The notes: generated from the sequence alone by a model not told the origin. A stretch of 64,000 nt of DNA from Micropruina glycogenica (GCF_039524395.1 NZ_BAAAGO010000004.1), one strand, 5' to 3'. Positions 40,619 to 51,375 are shown, counted from the stretch's first letter. Made by a program: numbers and translations.

Positions 40619-41053
40619 ATGGTTGACCGCCAGGATCGAGGAGGGATCGTAACGACGAAACCGCAACGGATGGCGTTGGCCGTGGCCGGTCTGATGCTGA
40701 CCGCGACGGGCCTCGCGCCGGCGCAACCGGCCCACGCCGCGACCACGGAGCCCGACGAGGGCGATCGCGCGGTCGCCTGCCAATGGGCCTGGAAGGACCG
40801 CTCTGGCCAGACCGCCAAACTGCTGCCCGGTAGGTCTGTTCGGTCGGGGCCGTACCGAAAGTGCGCCGACCGTGATGAGGACTACGGCCAACGGATGCGT
40901 ACCGTGCACCTGGACTGCTTCGTGCGCAACAAGTACCAGCACACCTGGTGGCACGTGCGCCTCTTGGACGGCACCCAGGGCTGGGTGTGGGCCGGCAACC
41001 TGCTCGACACCCACCACATCAACACCGAAGGGCGCCAGTGCAAGCTGCCCTGA
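40619..41053 (+). CDS. Small secreted SH3-like protein
   Basis: A 144-residue protein with a signal peptide (MALAVAGLMLTATGLAPAQPAHA preceded by KPQR, cleavage after AHA) and a mature part of about 100 residues with a bacterial-SH3-like pattern. Two features of that pattern are TWWHVRLLDGTQGWVWAGNL and four cysteines (CQW, KCAD, DCF, QCK). The start is uncertain. ATG 40619 has no good ribosome-binding site, while a strong GAGGAGGG (40638-40645) lies 19 bases inside the frame and is followed only by ATC/GTA. The gene sits between cysE and cysK on the opposite strand. Confidence 0.7.
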   Translation: MVDRQDRGGIVTTKPQRMALAVAGLMLTATGLAPAQPAHAATTEPDEGDRAVACQWAWKDRSGQTAKLLPGRSVRSGPYRKCADRDEDYGQRMRTVHLDCFVRNKYQHTWWHVRLLDGTQGWVWAGNLLDTHHINTEGRQCKLP

Positions 41054-41070
41054 GCCTGTGTCAGGGCTGA

Positions 41071-41116
41071 AACGCAGCAGCGGGGGGGTTCGACCGGAAC
41101 CCTCCCGCTGCCGCGT
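41071..41116. terminator. Bidirectional terminator between the SH3-like gene and cysK
   Basis: AACGCAGCAGCGGGGGGGTTC and GAACCCTCCCGCTGCCGCGTT (41071-41116) form a 21-bp stem with a few mismatches and the loop GACCG. Confidence 0.75.
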
Positions 41117-41122
41117 TGACCT

Positions 41123-42052
41123 TCAGTCCATCAGATCCGAGTACAGAATCGTCGACAGGTACCGCTCGCCGAACGAGGGGATGATCACCACGATCACCTT
41201 GCCGGCGTTCTCTTCGCGGGCCGCCAACTCACCCGCGGACGCGAGCGCTGCACCCGAGCTGATGCCGACCAGCAGGCCCTCTTGAGCGGCGGCCAGTCGC
41301 GCGTACTCAACCGCGGTCTCGGCGTTCTGCGGCAGGATCTCGTCGATGATCGAACGATCGAGGATCTCGGGAATGAAGTTCGCCCCGATGCCCTGAATCT
41401 TGTGCGGGCCGGGCTGGCCGCCCTCGAGGATCGGGGACTCCTTGGGCTCGACGGCGATCATCTTGACGCTCGGCTTGCGCTCTTTGAGCACCTGGCCGAC
41501 GCCGCTGATGGTGCCGCCGGTGCCGATGCCGGCCACCACGTAGTCGACGGTGCCGTCGGTGTCGTTCCAGATCTCTTCGGCGGTGGTCTTGCGGTGAATG
41601 TCGACGTTGGCCTGGTTGGCGAACTGACGCACCAGCACGGCGCCCTCTTCGGCGCCGATCGCCTCGGCGCGCGCCACGGCGCCACGCATGCCCTCGGGGC
41701 CGGGGGTCAGCACCAGCTCGGCGCCGAACGCGCGCAGCAGGGCCCGCCGTTCCTTGCTCATGGTCTCGGGCATCGTCAGCACCACCCGGTACCCGCGGGC
41801 CGCGCCCACCATCGCCAGCGCGATGCCGGTGTTGCCCGACGTGGCTTCGACGATGGTGCCGCCCGGCTTGAGCTGCCCCGACGCCTCGGCGGCGTCGATC
41901 ATGGCCACGCCGATACGGTCCTTCACCGAGCTGGCGGGGTTGTAGAACTCAAGCTTGCCCAGCACGGTTGCCTTGGTGTCGCCGAAGATGCGGTTGAGGC
42001 GAACGAGCGGAGTGCGTCCGACCAGTGCGGTGACGTCGTCATAGATCTGCAT
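41123..42052 (-). CDS. cysK: Cysteine synthase A (O-acetylserine sulfhydrylase)
   Basis: A 309-residue PLP enzyme making cysteine from O-acetylserine and sulfide. PLP-lysine is Lys44 in YNPASSVKDRIG. TSGNTGIAL binds the substrate carboxylate, and GTGGTISGVGQ and GISSGAAL bind phosphate. The length is normal for CysK. A dyad TACCTA / TAGGTA lies in the 97-bp region shared with the divergent guaA, a possible sulfur-regulator site. cysE, its usual partner, is downstream but separated by a plus-strand gene. Confidence 0.95.
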   Translation of the reverse strand: MQIYDDVTALVGRTPLVRLNRIFGDTKATVLGKLEFYNPASSVKDRIGVAMIDAAEASGQLKPGGTIVEATSGNTGIALAMVGAARGYRVVLTMPETMSKERRALLRAFGAELVLTPGPEGMRGAVARAEAIGAEEGAVLVRQFANQANVDIHRKTTAEEIWNDTDGTVDYVVAGIGTGGTISGVGQVLKERKPSVKMIAVEPKESPILEGGQPGPHKIQGIGANFIPEILDRSIIDEILPQNAETAVEYARLAAAQEGLLVGISSGAALASAGELAAREENAGKVIVVIIPSFGERYLSTILYSDLMD

Positions 42053-42057
42053 ACAGC

Positions 42058-42141
42058 TACCTAACTACTCATCGGGTGGGGATAATCCATGTTCCGTAAA
42101 CTCGGTAGGTAATGATAGTACCAATCGTCTCTCCCTAGACT
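42058..42141. promoter_or_regulatory. cysK-guaA divergent control region
   Basis: TACCTA (42058-42063) is inverted as TAGGTA (42106-42111), with further related words CTAACTACTC and CGGTAGGTAATGATAG around them. This AT-richer stretch stands out from its surroundings and is a candidate operator for cysK. TAGACT (42136-42141) lies 8 nt before the guaA ATG and is its -10 box. Confidence 0.45.
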
Positions 42142-42149
42142 GACGTCCC

Positions 42150-43706
<1,557 letters not shown>

Positions 43707-43764
43707 CCCAGCGTCGCGGCAGAGCGGATCGCCCGTTGCGCCTCGTCGTGTCGGTCGACTCGGC

Positions 43765-43770
43765 TAGGGT
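43765..43770 (+). promoter_or_regulatory. -10 box of the channel gene
   Basis: TAGGGT gives a leader of about 20 nt, with AGGGGGTGA as ribosome-binding site just before the alternative starts at 43795 and 43801. Confidence 0.4.
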
Positions 43771-43794
43771 GCCGAACCTGGGCATTCACAGGGG

Positions 43795-45684
43795 GTGAGC
43801 GTGCACGAGCCGAAGCTGCGCGAACGGCTGCAGTACGCCTTCGACACGGTGATGTCACGCGGCACCGTGGCCATCATGGGGCTGTTGGCGCTCGGCACCC
43901 TGGTGTTCGTGTTCGTGATCGCCCTGATCGTGATGCTGCTGAAGGCGTTCCCCGAAGACGCCCAAGAGGGCGACTTCTGGGACATCGTGTGGGGCAACCT
44001 GATGCGCACCCTCGACCCGGGCACCATGGGCGCCGACGCCGGGTGGGGCTTTCGGCTGTTGATGCTGACCGTGACGATCGGCGGCCTGATCATCGTGGCG
44101 AGCCTGATCGGCATCGTGTCGGGCGGCTTCGACGACAAGATGGCCCAACTGCGCAAGGGCCGCAGCCGGGTGATCGAGAAGGATCACACGCTGATTCTGG
44201 GGTGGTCGCCACAGCTGTTTCTGCTCGTCGACGAGATCTGCCAGGCCAACGCCGACCAGGGCGGTCGAGGACGCGCGATCGTGGTGCTCGCCGATCGCGA
44301 CAAGGTCGAGATGGAGGACGCCCTGCGCGAGAAGGTGACCGGCCGGGGCCGCACGCGCATCATCTGTCGCACCGGTGACCCGACCTCGCCGGCCGACATT
44401 CAGATCGCCAACCCGCTGGCCGCCCGCAGCGTGGTGGTGCTCAGCGGTGACAGCAACGATCCGGACGCGGCGGCGATCAAGACCGCCCTCGCCCTCACCC
44501 ACGCCCTGCCCGAGGGCTCGGGGGTGCCGCTCGTCGCGGCCCTTCACGATTCGGCGAACCTCGACGCCGCGCAGCTGGTTGGTCGTGGCGAATCACGATG
44601 GCTGCCTGCCACCATGCTGATTCGCCGGCTGACGGCGCAGACGTGCCGCCAGCGCGGCCTGTCGAGCGTGTATGCCGAACTGCTTGACTTCGCCGGCGAC
44701 GAGATCTACTTCACCGAGCAGCCGGCCCTGACCGGGTCGACCTACGCCGACGCGTTGATGCGGTTCGCCGACGCCTCGGTGTTCGGCATCGTGCGCGGCA
44801 CGGTGATCATGCTGAACCCGGCCGCCGACACCGTGGTGGCCCAAGGCGACCAGCTGGTGGTGCTGGCGTCCGACAACTCCGAGATCAGGCTGGGCGAGCC
44901 GGGCCCGGTGACCGCCGGGGCGATCTCGCGCGTGCAGGCGCCGCCGCCGGCCGCCGAGCACACCCTGATCATCGGTCACAACGCGGGCATCGGCGAGGTG
45001 ATCGACGAGCTCAGCCGCTATCTGCCCGCCGGGTCTGAGATCTGCGTCCTGGCCGACGACGAACGGGTGCGCAGCCTCATCGAGCCCGAGGGCGTCAGCC
45101 TGCGGGTGGTGGTGGGCGACACCACGAGCAAGACGCTGCTGTGGTCGCTCGAGATCGCTCAGTACGACCACATCGTGGTGCTGGCCGACATCGAACACCC
45201 CGACCCGCAGATCGCGGACGCCCGCACGCTGGTCACCCTGCTGCACCTGCGCGACATCGCCAGCCGGGCCCAGCTGCAGCTCAACATCGTCAGCGAGATG
45301 CTGGACGACCGCAACCGCGAGCTGGCCGAGGTCACCCGGGCCGACGACTTCATCGTCAGCGATCGGCTGATCGGGCTGATGCTGGCGCAGGTGAGCGAGA
45401 ACCCGCGGCTGGTCGAGGTGTTCGACCAGTTGTTTCGCAGCGAGGGCGACGAGATCTACCTGCGGCCGGCCGAGCTGTACCTGGTGCCCGGCGCCGAGGC
45501 CACCTTCTACACCGTCGTGGCCGCGGCCGCGGCGCGGGGCGAAACGGCGATCGGCTACCGGCTCGCGGCGCAGTCGTGGTCGCGGCCGAACTCCTACGGC
45601 GTGCACCTCAACCCGAACAAGGCAGCAGCGGTGACCCTGGGCGCCGGTGACTCGGTCATCGTGCTGGCCCAGGACGAGCACTGA
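43795..45684 (+). CDS. CASTOR/POLLUX-like ion channel protein
   Basis: A 629-residue protein with two TM helices (about residues 22-50 and 82-108) flanking a pore-like segment (WDIVWGNLMRTLDPGTMG). Two RCK/TrkA-N-type regulatory modules follow (HTLILGWSPQLFLLVDEIC at about 132, HTLIIGHNAGIGEVIDEL at about 388). This is the layout of bacterial homologues of plant CASTOR/POLLUX and related potassium or calcium channels; ion selectivity is unknown. Start: GTG 43795, or GTG 43801, which is better spaced from AGGGGG. Convergent with the S9 peptidase gene 12 bp away. Confidence 0.85.
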   Translation: MSVHEPKLRERLQYAFDTVMSRGTVAIMGLLALGTLVFVFVIALIVMLLKAFPEDAQEGDFWDIVWGNLMRTLDPGTMGADAGWGFRLLMLTVTIGGLIIVASLIGIVSGGFDDKMAQLRKGRSRVIEKDHTLILGWSPQLFLLVDEICQANADQGGRGRAIVVLADRDKVEMEDALREKVTGRGRTRIICRTGDPTSPADIQIANPLAARSVVVLSGDSNDPDAAAIKTALALTHALPEGSGVPLVAALHDSANLDAAQLVGRGESRWLPATMLIRRLTAQTCRQRGLSSVYAELLDFAGDEIYFTEQPALTGSTYADALMRFADASVFGIVRGTVIMLNPAADTVVAQGDQLVVLASDNSEIRLGEPGPVTAGAISRVQAPPPAAEHTLIIGHNAGIGEVIDELSRYLPAGSEICVLADDERVRSLIEPEGVSLRVVVGDTTSKTLLWSLEIAQYDHIVVLADIEHPDPQIADARTLVTLLHLRDIASRAQLQLNIVSEMLDDRNRELAEVTRADDFIVSDRLIGLMLAQVSENPRLVEVFDQLFRSEGDEIYLRPAELYLVPGAEATFYTVVAAAAARGETAIGYRLAAQSWSRPNSYGVHLNPNKAAAVTLGAGDSVIVLAQDEH

Positions 45685-45696
45685 TCAATCAGCGAT

Positions 45697-47667
45697 TCAC
45701 ACCGGCAAGTGCCGACTCCACCAGCCCAGAATCGCTTCGAACCGTTGCCGGCGGTGCCAGGGCGTGCCCGAGCGCGACAGCTCGTGGTTCTCACCCGGAA
45801 ACACCAACAGTTCGGCATCGACCCCCGCCTGCTTGAGCACCGTGTAGTACCGCAGGCCCTGCGACAAGGGGCAACGCAGGTCGAGTTCGCTGTGAATCAC
45901 CAGCGTCGGCGTGGTCACCTGCCCCGCCAGCAACATGGGCGACTGCGCGTCCTGTTCGGCTTTGGTGCCGTTGTACTGCGCCGGAAAGAACCAGCCGATG
46001 TCGGACGCCCCCACGAACGACGCCGGGTCGAGGTAGCCACGCTCGACGATCGCCCCGGCCCAGCGGTGGTCGTGGGCGATGATCCACGCGGTCAGATAGC
46101 CGCCGTACGAGCCGCCCATGATGCCGACCCGGGCGCCGTCCAGACCGGGCACGGTGGTCACCGCATGGTCGAGAAAGGCCAGCACGTCGGCCGAGTCGAG
46201 GTTGCCAAAATCGCCCTGAATGGCCCGGCCGTGGTCGCGTCCGTAGCCGGCCGAGCCCCGCGGATTGCACATCACCACGGCGTAGCCGGCCTCGGCGTAC
46301 ACCTGCGCCTCGTCGAAGAACGCCGGGGTGTAGCCGGCGAACGGCCCGCCGTGAATCATCAGCAGCACCGGGTGGGGGCTGTCACCCTCGGGCAGCACCA
46401 CCCAGCCGTGCACCGGGTAGCCGTCGGGTGCGGTGGCGGTCAGCTCGCGCGGCTCGCGCACGGTGGTGCTCGCGCGCAGCGCCGCCGAGAAGTCGGTCAG
46501 CCGGCGCACCGAGCCGTTCTCGACGACCCCGACCTCGTCGAGGCCGCCGGCGGTGTGAAAGGTGACCATTACCGGCGTGCCCGCAGATGCGCTGCCGGCA
46601 CCGACCACGACCGCCCCGGCCGAACTGTCGAGCAGCACCTCGGTGCCGTCGGCGCCCACCCGCAGCAGTCGGCTGGCCCCGCGGTGCTCGGCCAGCGCCA
46701 GCACGCCGTCACCGGCGGCCACCAGGGGCGCCACCACCGACTCGTCGGGGTCGGTGCACAGTTCGGGGCCGTCGTGGCCGAGCCGGTAAACGCCGGCCTG
46801 CGCCGCCACGAACTCGAGCCCCGTCTCGCCCAGGTCGGTGCCCAGAAACCACGTCGTTTCGTCGGCGACCACCGGGTCGGCGGCATCGACGTTCGCGGTC
46901 GTCAGGCGTTCGTGGGGCGAGCCGTCCACCGGCACCCGCACCAGGTCGCCCACCAGCGATTCGGGGCCTTCGGTGCGTCCGTACGACACCAGCACCGCCG
47001 AGCCGTCGCCGGTGAAGCACGGGCTGCTCGCGTCGGCGTCGGCGTCGGTGAGCCGGCGCGGCTTCGCGAAGCCGTGGTTCTTCAGCGCCTCGGGGTCGGC
47101 GTCGCGCGCGGCCCGGCCCTTGGGGGTGATCGCCGGCTCACCGAACACGTCGGGCACCTCGACCACGAACAACTGCCGGCGGCGGTCGCGCACCCAGCCG
47201 ACGCCGTTGAGCTGAAAGCCGAGCGTGGTGATGTGGCGCGGGTTCTCGTGCTGCGGATCCACACCCTCGACGGTGCCGTAGCGGCCGTCCTCGGGCTCGC
47301 GAGCGACGAAGGCGAGCTGCCGGCCGTCCGGTGAGAAGACGAAGTCGGCGACGCCCAGGGGCTGGTTGGTGACGCACAGCGCCTTGCCGCCCTCAGCGGG
47401 TATCAGGTGCACCTGCGGCTTGTCGCTCGCCCCGGCACGCAGAAAGCCCAGCAGCGAACCGTCCGGCGAGAACCGTGGGTGGGCGTCGGCCCTGCCTCGG
47501 GTGAGACGGCGAACCGGCGAGCCGTCCAGCGGCACCCTGAACAACTGGCCCACGTAGTCGTCGGCGTCGAAATCGGGCCGGCTGGACGCCACCACGCACC
47601 ACTCGCCGTCGGGGTGCACCGCCGGGGCCGACAGGGTGGTGAGCAGCGGCAGTTGATCGGGTCGCAT
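45697..47667 (-). CDS. S9-family prolyl oligopeptidase-type peptidase
   Basis: A 656-residue cytoplasmic serine peptidase. The N-terminal part is a WD40-like beta-propeller (FSPDG and FTGDG repeats, residues about 15-380). The C-terminal alpha/beta-hydrolase has the triad Ser520 in GIMGGSYGGYLTA, Asp596 in HSELDLRCP and His628 in PGENHEL. It is most like acylaminoacyl-peptidase/dipeptidyl peptidases. The start is supported by TAGGCT (47675-47680, minus strand) 7 nt before the ATG, a leaderless promoter. Physiological substrates are short peptides, not further defined. Confidence 0.9.
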   Translation of the reverse strand: MRPDQLPLLTTLSAPAVHPDGEWCVVASSRPDFDADDYVGQLFRVPLDGSPVRRLTRGRADAHPRFSPDGSLLGFLRAGASDKPQVHLIPAEGGKALCVTNQPLGVADFVFSPDGRQLAFVAREPEDGRYGTVEGVDPQHENPRHITTLGFQLNGVGWVRDRRRQLFVVEVPDVFGEPAITPKGRAARDADPEALKNHGFAKPRRLTDADADASSPCFTGDGSAVLVSYGRTEGPESLVGDLVRVPVDGSPHERLTTANVDAADPVVADETTWFLGTDLGETGLEFVAAQAGVYRLGHDGPELCTDPDESVVAPLVAAGDGVLALAEHRGASRLLRVGADGTEVLLDSSAGAVVVGAGSASAGTPVMVTFHTAGGLDEVGVVENGSVRRLTDFSAALRASTTVREPRELTATAPDGYPVHGWVVLPEGDSPHPVLLMIHGGPFAGYTPAFFDEAQVYAEAGYAVVMCNPRGSAGYGRDHGRAIQGDFGNLDSADVLAFLDHAVTTVPGLDGARVGIMGGSYGGYLTAWIIAHDHRWAGAIVERGYLDPASFVGASDIGWFFPAQYNGTKAEQDAQSPMLLAGQVTTPTLVIHSELDLRCPLSQGLRYYTVLKQAGVDAELLVFPGENHELSRSGTPWHRRQRFEAILGWWSRHLPV

Positions 47668-47734
47668 GGCGAGCAGCCTAATCGCGGTCGCACGGTTGCC
47701 CGGCTGCCCCTCGACCCATCAACCATCCTTCGGC

Positions 47735-47740
47735 TAGGTT
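47735..47740 (+). promoter_or_regulatory. -10 box of the ribokinase gene
   Basis: TAGGTT is followed by a leader of about 30 nt with GAAGAGGAG close to the ATG at 47777. Confidence 0.45.
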
Positions 47741-47776
47741 CGGTGGCCACAGGCGAGCTCGAAGAGGAGAACAGTC

Positions 47777-48727
47777 ATGGCGTCCGGACGCGTGTTGGTG
47801 GTGGGGTCACTCAATGCAGACCTGGTGGTACGCACCCCACGCATTCCGTCGCCGGGCGAAACCGTGACGGGCTCCGATCTGGTCATCGTGCCCGGCGGCA
47901 AGAGCTCGAACCAGGCAGCCGCGATCGGCAAGCTCGGCGGCGACGTCGCCCTGCTCGGCTGCGTCGGCGACGACGGCAACGGCACCATGCTGCTCGACAG
48001 CCTGCGCGAGTCCGGTGTGGACGTCAGCCACGTGCAGGTGCTGCAGGGGGTGGCCACCGGCTCGGCCATGATCGCCGTCGACGACAGCGGTGAGAACTGC
48101 ATCATCGTGAGCCCGGGGGCCAACGGTCGGCTCTCGGCTGTCGACGTCGAGGCGGCCGACGAGTTCTTCGACACCGCCGGCGACTCCTCGATGCTCACGC
48201 TCTGCCTCGAAGTGTCGATCGACGCCGTCAAGGCTGCCGCGCGCGAGGCCCACGAACGGGGGGCCCGGGTGGTGCTGAACCTGTCGCCGTACGCCAAGGT
48301 GGGCGCCGACGTGCTCGACCTGGCCGACCTTCTGGTGGTGAACGCGCACGAGCTCGCCGACCTGACCGAACAGCCCGACTTCGAACCCCTGGGCGACTGG
48401 ACGGCAGTGGTCGAGGCCACCCGCGCCGCACTGGGTGAGTCCGGCCCGCGCACCGTGGTGGTCACCCTCGGTGCCGACGGTGCCCGCACCATCGATCTCG
48501 ACTCGGGCGAGGTCTCCGACCAGATTCCCTCGCCGAAGATCACGCCTGTCGACACCACGGGTGCCGGTGACGCGTTTCTGGCGTCGCTGGCGTATCGGCT
48601 GGCCTCCGGTGACGACCTGTCGACGGCCTGCGCGTTCGCCGTTCGGGTGGGGGCCTACGCGGCCACCGGCGAGGGCGCGCAGAAGTCGTACCCGACCGCC
48701 GACCAGCTCGAGAACTGGGCGCCCTGA
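47777..48727 (+). CDS. rbsK: Ribokinase (PfkB family)
   Basis: A 316-residue sugar kinase. VVGSLNADLVVRTPRIPSPG and PGGKSSNQAAAIGKLGG mark the ribose-binding part, and TPVDTTGAGDAFLASLAYRL is the PfkB ATP/anion-hole signature with the catalytic Asp. A ribokinase role fits the convergent nucleoside hydrolase, whose reaction releases ribose. The gene has GAGGAG before the ATG and a TAGGTT -10 box. The stop is 1 bp from the end of the convergent gene. Confidence 0.88.
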   Translation: MASGRVLVVGSLNADLVVRTPRIPSPGETVTGSDLVIVPGGKSSNQAAAIGKLGGDVALLGCVGDDGNGTMLLDSLRESGVDVSHVQVLQGVATGSAMIAVDDSGENCIIVSPGANGRLSAVDVEAADEFFDTAGDSSMLTLCLEVSIDAVKAAAREAHERGARVVLNLSPYAKVGADVLDLADLLVVNAHELADLTEQPDFEPLGDWTAVVEATRAALGESGPRTVVVTLGADGARTIDLDSGEVSDQIPSPKITPVDTTGAGDAFLASLAYRLASGDDLSTACAFAVRVGAYAATGEGAQKSYPTADQLENWAP

Positions 48728-48728
48728 C

Positions 48729-49688
48729 TCAGGGCTGGTAGTCCAGCAGCCGGGCGAGCAGCACCGGGCCGAGCGGCTGGTCGGTGTCGAGCACCACCCG
48801 CACGTGGGCGCCCTCGACGTCTTTGGGGCCGGTGCGTTGCCCGCGCAGGTCGCAGATGGTCTGCCCACGGCCGGGGCCCTGGGTGTCGTCGACCACCACC
48901 GGCACATTGGGGGCGCGGGTGGCCGTGATCTGGCCCACCGCGATCGCCGCGGCCAGCGGGTCGTGCAGGGCGCACAGCTTGCGTCCGTACTCGGCCACGT
49001 AGAAGTCGAAGTACAGGTCGAGAATGTCGGCCAGGGCCCGGTTGAGTTCTGAGTCGGACGCCGCCAGCGCCAGCCGGTCGTCCTCTTCGAAGTAGTTCTC
49101 GAGCGTGACGTCCAAGGGCACGAGCACCACCTGCCACGGCGCCTGCATGACGATCTGGGCCGCCTCGGGGTCGTTCCAGATGTTGGCCTCACCCACCGCG
49201 CTCAGATTGCCGGGCACCAGGGCGGCCCCGCCCATGATGACCACCTCGTGCACCTTGCCGGCGATCGACGGATCCTGCTGCAGGGCCAGCGCCAGGTTGG
49301 TCAGCGGGCCGATCGCGATCACCACGAGCTCACCCTCGTGCTCGTGCGCCAGGCGCACCAGCATGTCGGCCGCCGACTCGTTCTCGGGCTGCTTCTCGGT
49401 GTGCGGCAGTTCGACGTTGCCCACGCCGTTTCGGCCGTGAATGTGCGGAACGCCGCCGGTGAACGGCCGGGCCAGCGGGTTCATGGCGCCGACCGCGACC
49501 GCCACGTCGTCACGGCCGCCCATGGCCAGCAGATCCAGCGTGTTCACCGCGGCCTGCGCGGCGTCGATGTTGCCGCTGACGGTGCCGATACCGGCCAGGC
49601 TGATCTCGGGCGAGGCCATCAGGTACACCAGAGCCAGGGCGTCGTCGATGCCGGTGTCGCAGTCGAAATAGACGGGGCGCGTAGCCAT
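48729..49688 (-). CDS. Nucleoside hydrolase (inosine-uridine preferring type)
   Basis: A 319-residue N-ribohydrolase that splits nucleosides into base and ribose. The calcium-binding motif DCDTGIDDALAL (residues 9-20) and the loop IAIGPLTNLALAL, VVIMGGAAL and AEANIWNDPEAA are all present (the last reads GEANIWNDPEAA). Substrate preference (purine or pyrimidine) cannot be read. It is in an operon behind the nupC-type transporter (21-bp gap, GAGAGGAAC before the ATG). Together with ribokinase this makes a nucleoside-scavenging unit. Confidence 0.92.
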   Translation of the reverse strand: MATRPVYFDCDTGIDDALALVYLMASPEISLAGIGTVSGNIDAAQAAVNTLDLLAMGGRDDVAVAVGAMNPLARPFTGGVPHIHGRNGVGNVELPHTEKQPENESAADMLVRLAHEHEGELVVIAIGPLTNLALALQQDPSIAGKVHEVVIMGGAALVPGNLSAVGEANIWNDPEAAQIVMQAPWQVVLVPLDVTLENYFEEDDRLALAASDSELNRALADILDLYFDFYVAEYGRKLCALHDPLAAAIAVGQITATRAPNVPVVVDDTQGPGRGQTICDLRGQRTGPKDVEGAHVRVVLDTDQPLGPVLLARLLDYQP

Positions 49689-49709
49689 GCGAAGTTCCTC
49701 TCGGAGGGG

Positions 49710-50933
49710 TCAGCTGCCGACGACGCCGGCGATGGATGCGTTCAGCAGGTTGGCCAGGGTACCGCCGAGCAGCGCGAAGAGGCCGTTCTTGGCCACCTCA
49801 CTACGCCGTTCGGGCACCAGGGCGCCCAGGGAGCCGATCATGATGGCGATCGAGCCGAAGTTGGCGAAGCCGGCCAGTGCGAAGCTGGCGATCAGCGAGC
49901 TCTTCGGGCTGAGTTGGTTGCCGGTGATCATCGGGCCGAGGTTGCTGTAGGCGACGAACTCGTTGAGCACCGTCTTCTGGCCGATCAGGTTGCCCACCGT
50001 GGCCGCCTCGCTCCACTGCACGCCGATCAGCCAGGCCACCGGGGCGAAGATCCAGCCGAAGATCTTGTCGAAGGTGATCTCGGGGTGGCCGAACCAGCCG
50101 CCGATGCCGCTGGCGATGCCGTTGGCCAGGCCGATCATCGAAATGAAGGCGATCAGCAGGCAGCCGACGATGACGGCCAGGTGGCCGCCCGACAGGGCGC
50201 CGCGGGCCAGGGCGTCGATCACGTTGGCTGACTCTTCGTCCTTGACGTCGCGCACCGAGCCATCGAGATCGCTCTCTTCGGTTTCGGGCCACAGGCCCTT
50301 GGCGATCACCAACGACGAGGGCGCGTTCATCACCGACGCGGCGATCAGGTAGGGCAGCGGGGCACCGAGCAGCGAGTAGCCCACCAGGGTCGAGCCGGCC
50401 ACCGACGCGAAGCCGCCCACCATGCAGGTGAACAGCGCCGACTTGGTGAGCTTCTTCAGGTAGGGCTGAATCACCAGAGGTGCCTCGCTCATGCCCAGAA
50501 AGATCACCGTGGTGGCCCACACCGATTCGACCTTGCTGACGCCGACGAGCCACTTCATCGCGGTGCCGACGATCTCGATGAACCACTGGATCACCCGCAG
50601 GTAGTACAACAGCCCGATCAGCGCGCCGATGAAGATGATCACCGGCAGCACGCCGAGCGCGAACACGAAGCCGATCTGGTCGTTGTTGAATAGTCCGCCG
50701 AACACGAAGGTGGTGCCCTGGTTGGCGAAACCGACCAGCCAGGACACGCCGCCCGACAACGCCTGCAACGCCTGAAACCCGGGCTCCCACTTCAGAATCA
50801 GAAAGGCGGTGATCACCTGCAGGGCGAAGCCCGCACCCAAGATGCGCCAGTTGATACGGGTGCGGTACTTCGACACCGCGAAGACCAAGCCGAAAATCAC
50901 AGCGATGCCCAAGACACCTTGCAACCGATCCAT
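49710..50933 (-). CDS. nupC: NupC-type concentrative nucleoside transporter
   Basis: A 407-residue polytopic membrane transporter of the CNT family. GFVFALGVLPVIIFIGALIG, ATTVIFLGMSEAPLVIQPYL (EAPLVI is a conserved nucleoside-binding segment) and QKTVLNEFVAYSNL plus FANFGSIAIMIGSLG are family signatures. It couples nucleoside import to a proton or sodium gradient. ATG 50933 is preceded by AAGGAGG at a 5-nt distance. It is the first gene of the operon with the nucleoside hydrolase. Confidence 0.95.
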   Translation of the reverse strand: MDRLQGVLGIAVIFGLVFAVSKYRTRINWRILGAGFALQVITAFLILKWEPGFQALQALSGGVSWLVGFANQGTTFVFGGLFNNDQIGFVFALGVLPVIIFIGALIGLLYYLRVIQWFIEIVGTAMKWLVGVSKVESVWATTVIFLGMSEAPLVIQPYLKKLTKSALFTCMVGGFASVAGSTLVGYSLLGAPLPYLIAASVMNAPSSLVIAKGLWPETEESDLDGSVRDVKDEESANVIDALARGALSGGHLAVIVGCLLIAFISMIGLANGIASGIGGWFGHPEITFDKIFGWIFAPVAWLIGVQWSEAATVGNLIGQKTVLNEFVAYSNLGPMITGNQLSPKSSLIASFALAGFANFGSIAIMIGSLGALVPERRSEVAKNGLFALLGGTLANLLNASIAGVVGS

Positions 50934-51039
50934 CGCAGCCTCCTTGCCGCCCGGGGGTACAGGCGACCCTAAGACCGTTCGACCCCGGCTGGCAAGGGGC
51001 AATGCGCTGCAACTGTGGTGCTGTCGGTCCCGAACGCGC

Positions 51040-51070
51040 ACAGGCCCGGACGATGATCGTCCGGGCCTGT
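51040..51070. terminator. Terminator of the PspC operon
   Basis: ACAGGCCCGGACGA (51040-51053) and TCGTCCGGGCCTGT (51057-51070) form a perfect 14-bp stem with a 3-nt loop, 15 bp after the PspC gene stop on the minus strand. Confidence 0.85.
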
Positions 51071-51084
51071 TGTTTGCGGCTGGG

Positions 51085-51375
51085 TCAGCGCAGGTCGTCG
51101 GGGTTCTGGGCGGGACGATCGGCGGGCGGCGGCGTGCTGCCACGGTTGCCGAAGACGTCCTTCACCTCGTCGATGCCGGTGCGGCTGCTGGAGTCGGTGG
51201 GCAGCACGGCCCAGAGCACCAGGTAGGCGATCCAACCCACCTGGGTGAACACGGCGATCACCACGGTGAGAATGCGCACCAGGCCGGAGTCGAGATTGAG
51301 GTAGCGGGCGAGGCCGCCGCAGACGCCGCCGAGGAATTTGTCGGTGGTCGATCGAGTGAGGCTGCGACCGTTCAT
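51085..51375 (-). CDS. PspC-domain membrane protein
   Basis: A 96-residue protein with a PspC domain: RSTTDKFLGGVCGGLARYLNL (residues about 7-27), followed by TM segment VIAVFTQVGWIAYLVLWAVLP and a polar tail. PspC proteins are membrane stress modulators. It is the last gene of a three-gene minus-strand operon and overlaps the preceding small gene by ATGA. The divergent operon encodes a PspC-fused histidine kinase. Confidence 0.9.
   Translation of the reverse strand: MNGRSLTRSTTDKFLGGVCGGLARYLNLDSGLVRILTVVIAVFTQVGWIAYLVLWAVLPTDSSSRTGIDEVKDVFGNRGSTPPPADRPAQNPDDLR

Noticed and set aside
48715..48745. Terminator between ribokinase and nucleoside hydrolase
   Set aside because: Only CCCTGACTCAGGG is present, a very short stem inside coding ends; too weak to call.
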